Source: Umezawaea sp039922235 (GTDB taxonomy: Bacteria; Actinomycetota; Actinomycetes; Mycobacteriales; Pseudonocardiaceae). Taken from it: a DNA stretch of 14,231 nucleotides. Shown in pieces: positions 7,174-12,918 of the stretch. The notes under the pieces were generated by a model. The model searched no databases. It saw only the letters and a program-made list of their open reading frames with translations, and had not been told where the DNA came from. Both the position numbers and the translations under genes were made by a program. The DNA is taken from assembly GCA_039922235.1 (NCBI GenBank), contig JBDSAJ010000271.1:1-14231 (forward strand). Direction: 5' to 3'. The number at the start of each line of letters is the position of its first letter. The stretch's first letter is position 1.

Positions 7174-7726
7174 CCTGCAGACCACGCCGTCCCAGACGGT
7201 GGGGCCGTTCTTCGCGGTCGGCCTGCCGTGGGACGACGGCCACCTCGTCGTCGACGAGGGCACGCCGGACGCGTTCGACGTCGTCGGCAAGGTGATCGAC
7301 GGCGTGGGCAACCCGGTGCCCGACGCGCTGATCGAGGTCTGGCAGGCCGACCCGGACGGTCGCTTCGACCACCCGGACGACCCGCGCGGAGCGGTGGCGC
7401 GCGAAGGGTTCCGCGGGTTCGGCCGGTGCCCGACCGACGAGAGCGGGCGGTTCCGGTTCCGCACCGTCAAGCCCGGCGCGCTGCCGTCGGAGGACGGTGA
7501 GGAAGCGCCGCACCTCAACGTGTCCGTGTTCTGCCGGGGGATGCTGGTCCGGCTGGTGACCCGGATCTACTTCGCCGACGAGCCCGGCAACGCGGACGAC
7601 CCGGTCCTCGCCTCGATCACCGATCCGGCGCGGCGCGGCACCCTCATCGCGGAGCCCGCCCCGTTCGGCTACCGCTTCGACATCCACCTCCAGGGCGACG
7701 ATGAAACCGTCTTCTTCGACCTCTGA
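7166..7726 (+). CDS. pcaG: Protocatechuate 3,4-dioxygenase alpha subunit
   Basis: This 186-residue partner of PcaH shares its core fold. Compare VIDGVGNPVPDALIEVWQAD with the PcaH segment VVDGDGRPIPNTLVEIWQAN (two separate stretches of similar sequence). As in other alpha subunits, the iron ligands are lost: the positions of the two Tyr and two His read Phe (GRFDH), Leu (PGALP) and a HLNVSVF segment with a single His. It begins TTPSQTVGPFF, a typical PcaG start. The ATG at 7166 lies inside the end of pcaH, with AGGAGG (7151-7156) nine bases upstream. The last 26 bases overlap pcaB. Confidence 0.96.
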   Translation: MSDLQTTPSQTVGPFFAVGLPWDDGHLVVDEGTPDAFDVVGKVIDGVGNPVPDALIEVWQADPDGRFDHPDDPRGAVAREGFRGFGRCPTDESGRFRFRTVKPGALPSEDGEEAPHLNVSVFCRGMLVRLVTRIYFADEPGNADDPVLASITDPARRGTLIAEPAPFGYRFDIHLQGDDETVFFDL

Positions 7727-9053
7727 CCTGTTCCGCCCGCTGTTCGGCGACCCGATCGTCGACGCGGAGCTGGGCGACCGGGCGTGGCTGCGCGCGATGC
7801 TCGACTTCGAGCGCGCGCTCGTCGTGGTGCAGTCGCGGGCCGGGATCGTGCCCGCCGACGCGGCCCGCGCCGTCGTCACGGTGATCGACTCCGCCGTGCC
7901 CGACCCGGTGTCGCTGGGCGCCCGCGCGACGGCGTCGGGCAACCCGGTCGTGCCGCTGGTGCGCGACCTGGCCGACGCGCTGCCGGTTGCCGCGAAGGCC
8001 TACGTGCACCACGGTGCGACGAGTCAGGACGTGCTCGACACCGCCGCCTCGCTGGTGGCGTTCCGGGCACTGCGGCCGATCCTGGACGGCCTGGCCGGGG
8101 TCGCGGACGAGTGCGAGCGGCTGGCGGTGCGGTACCGCGACACGCTGATCGCCGGGCGAACCCTGGCGCAGCAGGCGGTGCCGACCACGTTCGGGCTCAA
8201 GTGCGCGGGCTGGCTGGTGGCCGTGGACGAGGTGCGGGAGCGGCTCGACGCGGTGCGCGCCGAACGGCTGGCGGTGCAGCTCGGGGGAGCGGCGGGCACG
8301 CTCTCCGCGCTCGGCGACGAGGGCGCGCCGCTGGTGGAGCGGCTCGCCGACGAACTGGGGCTGGTGGCCCCGGTGCTCCCGTGGCACACCGACCGCACCC
8401 GGTTCGCCGAACTGGCGGGCGCGCTCGGGTCCGCGGCCGGTGTGCTGGCGAAGATCGCGCAGGACGTGGTGCTGCTGGCGCAGACCGAGGTCGGCGAGGT
8501 CGAGGAGGCCGACGGCGGCACGTCGTCGGCCATGCCGCACAAGCGGAACCCCGTGCGGTCGGTGCTGGTGATCGCGGCGACCCGCCGGGTGCCCGGACTG
8601 GTCGCGACGCAGCTGGCGTCGATGGACCACGAGCACGAGCGCGCGGCAGGCGCGTGGCACGCCGAGTGGGAGACCTCCACCGAGCTGCTGCGGCTCGTCG
8701 GCGGCGCGGTGCACGGGACGCGGGAGGTGCTGGCGCGGCTGAAGGTCCACCCCGACCGGATGCGCGCCAACCTGGACCTCACCGGCGGCCTGCCGCTCGC
8801 GGAGAACGTGGCGACGCGGCTCGCGCCCGCGCTCGGCCGGAGCGCGGCGCAGGACTTGGTGGCGGAGGTCTGCCGCGAGGCGGTGGCGGCCGGACTGGGG
8901 CTGGGGGATGCCCTGGCGGCGGACAACAGGGTCGTAGAGCACTTGTCAACCGACGAGATCGGTGAGGCACTGGACCCGTCGGGGTACGTCGGTAGCGCGG
9001 CCGCCTTCGTGGACCGCGCACTGGCCGCACACCAACGAAAGGCAGAGCGGTGA
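7701..9053 (+). CDS. pcaB: 3-carboxy-cis,cis-muconate cycloisomerase
   Basis: This 450-residue member of the fumarase/aspartase superfamily turns 3-carboxy-cis,cis-muconate into 4-carboxymuconolactone. Visible family blocks are HHGATSQDVLDTA (103-115) and the superfamily signature GGTSSAMPHKRNP (272-284), which contains the mobile catalytic serine loop (Ser275/Ser276) and Lys281. The C-terminal tail is the longer type seen in bacterial PcaB. The ATG at 7701 overlaps the end of pcaG by 26 bases and has only a poor Shine-Dalgarno, so translation probably depends on coupling to pcaG; no better start lies in the next 30 codons. The stop overlaps the GTG of pcaD by 4 bases. Confidence 0.94.
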   Translation: MKPSSSTSDLFRPLFGDPIVDAELGDRAWLRAMLDFERALVVVQSRAGIVPADAARAVVTVIDSAVPDPVSLGARATASGNPVVPLVRDLADALPVAAKAYVHHGATSQDVLDTAASLVAFRALRPILDGLAGVADECERLAVRYRDTLIAGRTLAQQAVPTTFGLKCAGWLVAVDEVRERLDAVRAERLAVQLGGAAGTLSALGDEGAPLVERLADELGLVAPVLPWHTDRTRFAELAGALGSAAGVLAKIAQDVVLLAQTEVGEVEEADGGTSSAMPHKRNPVRSVLVIAATRRVPGLVATQLASMDHEHERAAGAWHAEWETSTELLRLVGGAVHGTREVLARLKVHPDRMRANLDLTGGLPLAENVATRLAPALGRSAAQDLVAEVCREAVAAGLGLGDALAADNRVVEHLSTDEIGEALDPSGYVGSAAAFVDRALAAHQRKAER

Positions 9054-9820
9054 GACTGCACTACGAACTGAGCGGACCGGACAACGCCCCCGTACTGGTG
9101 CTGGGTAGCTCGCTCGGCACGACCTCCGCGCTCTGGGAGCCGCAGCTCCCCGTGCTGCACGAGTTCTTCCGAGTGCTCCGCTTCGACCACCGCGGGCACG
9201 GCGGCAGCCCCACCGCCACCGGCCCGTTCACCATCGACGACCTCGGCGACGACGTGCTGGAGCTGGCCGATTCCCTTGGCGTGGAACGGTTCTCCTACTG
9301 CGGCCTGTCACTGGGCGGCATGATCGGCATGTGGCTCGCGGGCCACGCGCCGGAACGCATCGACCGGCTGGCGCTGTGCTGCACGACCGCGTTGTTCCCG
9401 TCCCCGCAGCCGTGGCGCGAGCGCGCGGCGACCGTGCGGGCGTCCGGCACGGCGGCCGTCGCCGACGCGGTGGTCGGGCGCTGGTTCACCCACGCCATGG
9501 CCGACCGCGCGCCCGAGGTGGTCGCGGCCTACCGGGACGGGCTGACCAGGGTCGACTCCGAGACCTACGCCGGTATCTGCGAAGCGCTCGCCGTGATGGA
9601 CCTGAGGCCGGTGCTGCCCGCCATCCAGGCCCCGACCGTGGTGATCGCGGGAGCGCAGGACGAGGCGACGCCGCCGGAGTGCCTGCGGGCGATCGCCGAG
9701 GCCATCCCGGACGCCGAGCTGTACATCGTCGGCGACGCCGCGCACCTGGCGAACGTCGAGGCGGCGGACGCCGTGTCGGTGATCCTGCACGGGCACCTGA
9801 CCACGGCCGGGGCGCGCTGA
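9050..9820 (+). CDS. pcaD: 3-oxoadipate enol-lactonase
   Basis: This 256-residue alpha/beta hydrolase opens 3-oxoadipate enol-lactone to 3-oxoadipate. The nucleophile elbow is GLSLGG with Ser87. The likely acid is Asp204 (GAQDEATP) and the catalytic His is His232 (DAAHLAN). The oxyanion region LGSSLGTTSALWEPQ (18-32) and FDHRGHGGS (45-53) are typical of PcaD. The start is GTG 9050, which overlaps the pcaB stop as GTGA, with AAAGG (9038-9042) upstream. In many actinomycetes PcaD is fused to PcaC as PcaL; here it ends at TGA 9818-9820, whose last base is the first base of the pcaC ATG. Confidence 0.94.
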   Translation: MRLHYELSGPDNAPVLVLGSSLGTTSALWEPQLPVLHEFFRVLRFDHRGHGGSPTATGPFTIDDLGDDVLELADSLGVERFSYCGLSLGGMIGMWLAGHAPERIDRLALCCTTALFPSPQPWRERAATVRASGTAAVADAVVGRWFTHAMADRAPEVVAAYRDGLTRVDSETYAGICEALAVMDLRPVLPAIQAPTVVIAGAQDEATPPECLRAIAEAIPDAELYIVGDAAHLANVEAADAVSVILHGHLTTAGAR

Positions 9821-10188
9821 TGTCGTTCGAGGAGGGCATGGCGGTCCGCCGCGAGGTGCTCGGCGACGAGCACGTGGACCGCGCGGTCGAGCGCACCGAC
9901 GAGTTCACGGCGGACTTCCAGCAGTTGATCACCAGCTACGCCTGGGGCGAGGTGTGGACCCGGCCGGGGCTGGACCGGAAGATCCGGTCGTGCATCACGC
10001 TGGCGATGCTCGCGACCCTGCACCACGACGACGAGCTGGCCATGCACGTGAAAGCCGCGCTGCGCAACGGGCTCACCCGTGACGAGATCGGCGAGGTGCT
10101 GCTCCAGGTCGCCGTCTACGCCGGGGTGCCTGCCGCGAACCGCGCGTTCGCCGTGGCGCAGCGGACGTTCGCCACGCTGGAGCCGTGA
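9820..10188 (+). CDS. pcaC: 4-carboxymuconolactone decarboxylase
   Basis: This 122-residue, all-helical protein of the CMD family removes CO2 from 4-carboxymuconolactone to give 3-oxoadipate enol-lactone. The family pattern is clear: YAWGEVWTRPGLDRKIRS (40-57), then LAMLATLHHDDELAMHVKAA (61-80), then NGLTRDEIGEVLLQVAVYAG (83-102) and PAANRAF. The length is normal for stand-alone PcaC. The ATG at 9820 shares one base with the pcaD stop (TGATG). The stop overlaps the GTG of the regulator by 4 bases. The frame remains open far upstream (to 9331), but that part only reads pcaD out of frame and shows no family features. Confidence 0.94.
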   Translation: MSFEEGMAVRREVLGDEHVDRAVERTDEFTADFQQLITSYAWGEVWTRPGLDRKIRSCITLAMLATLHHDDELAMHVKAALRNGLTRDEIGEVLLQVAVYAGVPAANRAFAVAQRTFATLEP

Positions 10189-10955
10189 GCCTGCCGGACC
10201 GCTCCACCGACTTCGTCCGGTCGCTGGAGCGGGGGCTCTCGGTCATCCGGGCGTTCGACGCCGACCACGCGCGGCTGACGCTGAGCGACGTCGCCCGCGC
10301 CACCGGCCTGACCCGCGCCGCCGCGCGGAGGTTCCTGCACACGCTGGTGGAGCTGGGGTACGTGGGCACCGACGGCAGGCTCTTCTCGTTGCGCCCCAAG
10401 GTGTTGGAGCTGGGCTACGCCTACCTGTCCGGGCTGGCGCTGCCCGAGATCGCCCTGCCGCACCTGGAGGACCTGGTCGCGACCGTCCACGAGTCGTCGT
10501 CGGTGTCCGTGCTGGACGGTGCCGACGTGGTGTACGTGGCGCGCGTGCCGACCAGGCGGATCATGACCGTGTCGATCAGCGTCGGGACCCGGTTCCCCGC
10601 GTACGCCACGGCGATGGGCCGGGTGCTGCTGGCGGACCGGTCGGGGGAGTGGCTGGAGGACTACCTGGCGTCGGTGCGGCTGCACCCGTTGACCCGCAAC
10701 ACGATCATCGACCCCGACGTGCTGCGCGAGGAGCTGCGGGTGGTCCGCGAGCAGGGGTGGTCGCTGGTGGACGAGGAACTGGAGGAGGGTCTGCGGTCGC
10801 TCGCCGTGCCGGTCCGCCGTCCCGATGGTTCCGTACTCGCCGCCGTCAACCTCTCGGCGCACGCGGGCCGGGGCAGTGCCGCGTCGATTCGCGAGGAGCT
10901 GTTGCCGCACTTGGTGTCGACGGCCGCGGCCGTGGAGAGGGACTTGCGGCGGTAA
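10185..10955 (+). CDS. pcaR: IclR-family regulator of the protocatechuate operon (PcaR-like)
   Basis: This 256-residue protein has an N-terminal winged HTH (about 13-70, recognition helix near 43-54, TRAAARRFLHTL), then the linker LSLRPKVLELGYAYL-type segment and an IclR effector domain (about 80-250). The pattern (RSLERGLSVIRAF, PKVLELGYAYL, AYATAMGRVLLA, VRRPDGSVLAAVNLSAH) is that of the PcaR/PcaU/PobR group, which respond to protocatechuate, beta-ketoadipate or 4-hydroxybenzoate. The start is GTG 10185, overlapping the pcaC stop as GTGA. As the last gene of the operon it should be co-expressed with the enzymes and so subject to its own control. The likely target is the three-repeat operator at 4821-4854. 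Whether it activates or represses cannot be read from sequence. Confidence 0.9.
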   Translation: MSLPDRSTDFVRSLERGLSVIRAFDADHARLTLSDVARATGLTRAAARRFLHTLVELGYVGTDGRLFSLRPKVLELGYAYLSGLALPEIALPHLEDLVATVHESSSVSVLDGADVVYVARVPTRRIMTVSISVGTRFPAYATAMGRVLLADRSGEWLEDYLASVRLHPLTRNTIIDPDVLREELRVVREQGWSLVDEELEEGLRSLAVPVRRPDGSVLAAVNLSAHAGRGSAASIREELLPHLVSTAAAVERDLRR

Positions 10956-10957
10956 CG

Positions 10958-10972
10958 CGGTCGTCACGACCG
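10958..10972 (+). terminator. Candidate terminator of the pca operon
   Basis: CGGTC and GACCG are inverted around GTCAC, two bases after the pcaR stop; the full 15 bases form a near-perfect palindrome. The stem is short and no T-run follows, so it may be only part of the termination signal. The stem at 11030-11056 could serve as a second one. Confidence 0.35.
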
Positions 10973-10983
10973 TGACCTAACCG

Positions 10984-10997
10984 TGAGAGCGCTCCCA
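10984..10997. promoter_or_regulatory. CebR/CelR-like LacI-family operator, copy 1
   Basis: TGAGAGCGCTCCCA differs at one base from TGGGAGCGCTCCCA, the cellobiose/cello-oligosaccharide operator known for Streptomyces CebR and Thermobifida CelR. TTGACC (10998-11003) follows immediately, so a bound repressor would cover a -35 element. No intact gene is placed to use it. Confidence 0.6.
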
Positions 10998-11029
10998 TTG
11001 ACCGGCGGGTGTGACCCGTGGCACCTTTC

Positions 11030-11056
11030 GGGCACCCGAGTTCACGAGAGGTGCCC
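11030..11056. terminator. Hairpin between the convergent pcaR and MOSC genes
   Basis: GGGCACC (11030-11036) pairs with GGTGCCC (11050-11056) over a 13-base loop. A second copy, GGCACC (11020-11025), could pair with the same right arm, giving two competing folds. It could end transcription from both sides, or be a leader structure of a lost gene. Confidence 0.35.
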
Positions 11057-11072
11057 ATGGACGTGGCTACCG

Positions 11073-11086
11073 TGAGAGCGCTCCCA
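11073..11086. promoter_or_regulatory. CebR/CelR-like LacI-family operator, copy 2
   Basis: This box has the same 14 bases as the one at 10984; the identity covers 17 bases (CCGTGAGAGCGCTCCCA at 10981 and 11070). The two copies are 89 bases apart, which would allow a looped repressor complex. It ends 12 bases before the stop of the MOSC gene. Confidence 0.55.
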
Positions 11087-11098
11087 CTCGTGGAGCCG

Positions 11099-11656
11099 CT
11101 ACACCGGTTCCAGCGCGCGGTGCGGCTCGGCGGGCAGTTCCACCCGGATGGCGTCGCCGGGGCGGACCGGGCCGCCGACCAGCACGACCGCCATCACCCC
11201 GGCCTTGCGGACCAGGTTGCCGTCGGCGTCGCGGTCCAGCATGGCCTTCATCAGCCCCTGGTGGAAACCGTCGAGCTGGACGCACGGGTTCCGCAGCCCG
11301 GTCACCTCGATGACGGCCTCCTCGCCCAGGTGGAGCAGGGTGCCGGTGGGCAGGCCCAGCAGGTCGACACCGCGCGTCGTGACGTTCTCGCCGACCGATC
11401 CGGGCTCCACCCCGAACCCGGCGGCGCGCAGTTCGTCCTGCAGCTCGCCGTGGATCAGGTGCACCTGGCGGAGGTTCGGCGCCGTGGGGTCGCGCTTGAT
11501 CCGCGACCGGTGCTTGACCGTCACGCCCTGGTGGACGTCGCCCTCCACGCCGAGGCCCGCGAGCAAGCGAATTTCGGGCTGGTTGGGCTTCGTGAACGTG
11601 TACTCCGAGCTGCGGCTGACCGCTTCGACCGTCCCCATGGAGGCGACCTTACTCAT
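11099..11656 (-). CDS. MOSC domain protein
   Basis: This 185-residue protein has the MOSC (molybdenum cofactor sulfurase C-terminal) fold pattern: GVEGDVHQG (36-44), then RQVHLIHGEL (63-72), GSVGENVTTRGVDLLGLPTGTLLHLG (86-111, described by its ends) and EVTGLRNPC with Cys125, the residue expected to carry sulfur or bind molybdopterin. VVLVGGPVRPGD lies near the C-terminus. MOSC proteins transfer sulfur or detoxify N-hydroxylated compounds; the substrate cannot be read here. The ATG at 11656-11654 has a weak Shine-Dalgarno. Met7 (11638-11636) is preceded by TAAGG and is a real alternative start. It stands alone, convergent with pcaR and divergent from the LacI gene. Confidence 0.88.
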   Translation of the reverse strand: MSKVASMGTVEAVSRSSEYTFTKPNQPEIRLLAGLGVEGDVHQGVTVKHRSRIKRDPTAPNLRQVHLIHGELQDELRAAGFGVEPGSVGENVTTRGVDLLGLPTGTLLHLGEEAVIEVTGLRNPCVQLDGFHQGLMKAMLDRDADGNLVRKAGVMAVVLVGGPVRPGDAIRVELPAEPHRALEPV

Positions 11657-11725
11657 GTCCGCCGCAGGCCAGCGGCCATTTGACGTAGTCGACCGTGCGT
11701 CGCCCTTTCGTTACCCAGCGAGGTA

Positions 11726-11755
11726 TTGACCCTCGGGGTTTCGGCCATGTTAACT
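11726..11755 (+). promoter_or_regulatory. Candidate promoter of the LacI-family regulator gene
   Basis: TTGACC (11726-11731) is followed after 18 bases by TTAACT (11750-11755). The -35 is good and the -10 mediocre. The LacI-type sites begin 16 bases downstream, where transcription would start, which fits autorepression. Confidence 0.35.
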
Positions 11756-11769
11756 GCACCACACCTCGC

Positions 11770-11797
11770 CCGGAACCGGTTTCGGTACCGGTTCCGG
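11770..11797. promoter_or_regulatory. Tandem LacI-type operators / perfect 11-base inverted repeat before the regulator gene
   Basis: CCGGAACCGGT (11770-11780) and ACCGGTTCCGG (11787-11797) form a perfect 11-base inverted repeat around TTCGGT. Read another way, it is two abutting 12-base pseudo-palindromes, GGAACCGGTTTC (11772-11783) and GGTACCGGTTCC (11784-11795), each centred on CCGG; LacI-family operators commonly have such a central CG. It lies 45 bases before the regulator ATG, as expected for an autoregulatory site. It could instead be an RNA hairpin in the leader. Confidence 0.5.
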
Positions 11798-11841
11798 ATG
11801 ATGTGCGGACACTTGCGGACTGCAGGACAAGGGAGTTCCAG

Positions 11842-12843
11842 ATGCGGGTCACGATCGCCGAGGTCGCACTCCGCGCCCAGGTGAGCAAGGCGACGGTGTC
11901 CCGCGTGCTGAACGGCAAGCCCGATGTGGACGTGACCACCGCGAAGCGCGTCCGCCACGTGATCGACGAGATCGGCTACGTGCCCAGCGCCCGTGCGGTC
12001 GGGCTCGCCCGCGGTCGGGCGCGCACCGTCGGGATGCTGGCCCCGTCGCTCACCTGGCCCTGGATGGGCGAGGTGCTCCAGGGGGTCGTCGACTCGCTGG
12101 AGGCCGAGGGCTACGGCCTGCTGCTCTACACCGTGAACCGCGGTCCGGACTCGCTGAGCCAGTTCGCCAGCCACGTCTCGGCCAGCGCCTTCGACGGCCT
12201 GCTGGTGATCGAGCCGCCGGACACCCTCAACTACATCGCCACGCTGTACGCGCAGGGCCTGCCGGTCGTCATGATCGACGACCGCGGCTCGCACCCGCAG
12301 TTCCCCTCGGTCTCCACCACCAACCGCCAAGGGGCGTACGGGGCCGCGCGCCACCTGCTCGCCGCAGGCCGAAGCAAGTTCGCCGTCGTCACCGGCCCCA
12401 TGCAGTTCGGCTGCACCAGGGACCGGCTCGACGGCTTCCGCGACGCGCTCGCCGAGGCGGGCCTGTCGCTCGACCCCCGCCTCGTCGTCGACGGCTACTT
12501 CATGACCGACGGCGGCACGGTGGCCACCGAGAAGCTGCTGTCGACGGGCATCCCGTTCGACGCCGTCTTCGCGCACAACGACCTCTCCGCGCTGGGAGTC
12601 CTGCGCGCGCTGCGCCAAGCGGGCCGGGACGTGCCCGGTGACGTGTCCGTCGTCGGCTTCGACGACGTGCCGATCGCCTCGCACGCCGAACCCTCGCTGA
12701 CCACCGTTCGGCAGCCGATGCAGGAAATGGGCGTGGCGGCTGCCCGGATGCTGCTCTCCCACTTCGGTGGCGAAGCCCTGCCGGAGAAACCACTCGTGCT
12801 GCCGACCTCGCTCGTGGTCCGGCAGTCGGCTCCACGAATCTAG
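11842..12843 (+). CDS. LacI-family transcriptional regulator, probably of sugar uptake
   Basis: This 333-residue protein starts directly with the LacI HTH (TIAEVALRAQVSKATVSRVLNG, residues 4-25, shown by its ends VTIAEVA and SRVLNG). A hinge helix follows (about 49-60, SARAVGLARGRA), then a periplasmic-binding-protein-like effector domain from about 61. Core-domain signatures include TVGMLAPSL (62-70), AHNDLSALGVLRAL and VVGFDDVPIASHAEPSLTTVRQP near the C-terminus. The ATG at 11842 has AAGGGAG (11829-11835) six bases upstream; the frame is open 49 codons further back, but that part contains the operator-like repeats and no protein features. The next gene is a solute-binding protein, so a sugar or oligosaccharide effector is likely. 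The CebR/CelR-like boxes nearby suggest beta-glucosides or cello-oligosaccharides, but the HTH alone does not prove which box it binds. Confidence 0.92.
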   Translation: MRVTIAEVALRAQVSKATVSRVLNGKPDVDVTTAKRVRHVIDEIGYVPSARAVGLARGRARTVGMLAPSLTWPWMGEVLQGVVDSLEAEGYGLLLYTVNRGPDSLSQFASHVSASAFDGLLVIEPPDTLNYIATLYAQGLPVVMIDDRGSHPQFPSVSTTNRQGAYGAARHLLAAGRSKFAVVTGPMQFGCTRDRLDGFRDALAEAGLSLDPRLVVDGYFMTDGGTVATEKLLSTGIPFDAVFAHNDLSALGVLRALRQAGRDVPGDVSVVGFDDVPIASHAEPSLTTVRQPMQEMGVAAARMLLSHFGGEALPEKPLVLPTSLVVRQSAPRI

Positions 12844-12845
12844 TC

Positions 12846-12868
12846 GCCCGCCCGCTGCTCTGGCGGGT
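12846..12868 (+). terminator. Short GC-rich hairpin after the LacI-family gene
   Basis: CCCGCC (12847-12852) pairs with GGCGGG (12862-12867) over a 9-base loop, three bases after the stop, with one possible G-U pair outside. It could end or attenuate read-through into the binding-protein gene. Confidence 0.3.
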
Positions 12869-12883
12869 CACCGTTCCATTTCC

Positions 12884-12897
12884 TGAGAGCGCTCTCT
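12884..12897. promoter_or_regulatory. CebR/CelR-like LacI-family operator before the solute-binding protein gene
   Basis: TGAGAGCGCTCTCT contains the perfect 12-base palindrome GAGAGCGCTCTC (12885-12896). It keeps the GAGCGCTC core of the CebR/CelR operator and matches the left half of the two boxes at 10984 and 11073. It lies 21 bases before the ATG at 12919, just upstream of the Shine-Dalgarno, a position where a bound repressor blocks early transcription. I see no clear promoter hexamers between it and the LacI stop. Confidence 0.65.
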
Positions 12898-12918
12898 CAC
12901 AACCGCCAGGAGAATTCC

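Larger units (their letters stand above)
10956..11098. other. Gap between pcaR and the convergent MOSC gene, with two CebR-like boxes and hairpins
   Basis: This 143-base gap separates two convergent genes. It holds a palindrome right after the pcaR stop, two identical boxes at 10984 and 11073, a TTGACC hexamer touching the first box, and a 7-base-pair stem at 11030-11056. The ATG at 11057 with GAGAGG (11046-11051) in front looks like a gene start, but the frame behind it runs antisense through the MOSC gene. Confidence 0.6.

Noticed and set aside
6037..9199. Long minus-strand frames across pcaJ to pcaD (including 6037-7518, 7016-7942, 7644-8942, 8024-9199) and the plus-strand frame 7784-8965
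   Set aside because: All are shadows of the well-identified pca genes.
11018..11683. Plus-strand frame of 221 codons, with a plausible start at 11057
   Set aside because: The body is antisense to the MOSC gene, whose conserved motifs are clear. The start region is kept only as a possible relic in the findings.
11695..11841. N-terminal extension of the LacI-family protein
   Set aside because: LacI HTH domains begin within a few residues of the start; the extension holds the promoter and operator repeats, and the ATG at 11842 has a good Shine-Dalgarno.
11653..12762. Minus-strand frame of 369 codons
   Set aside because: It is antisense to the LacI-family gene and has no domain pattern.
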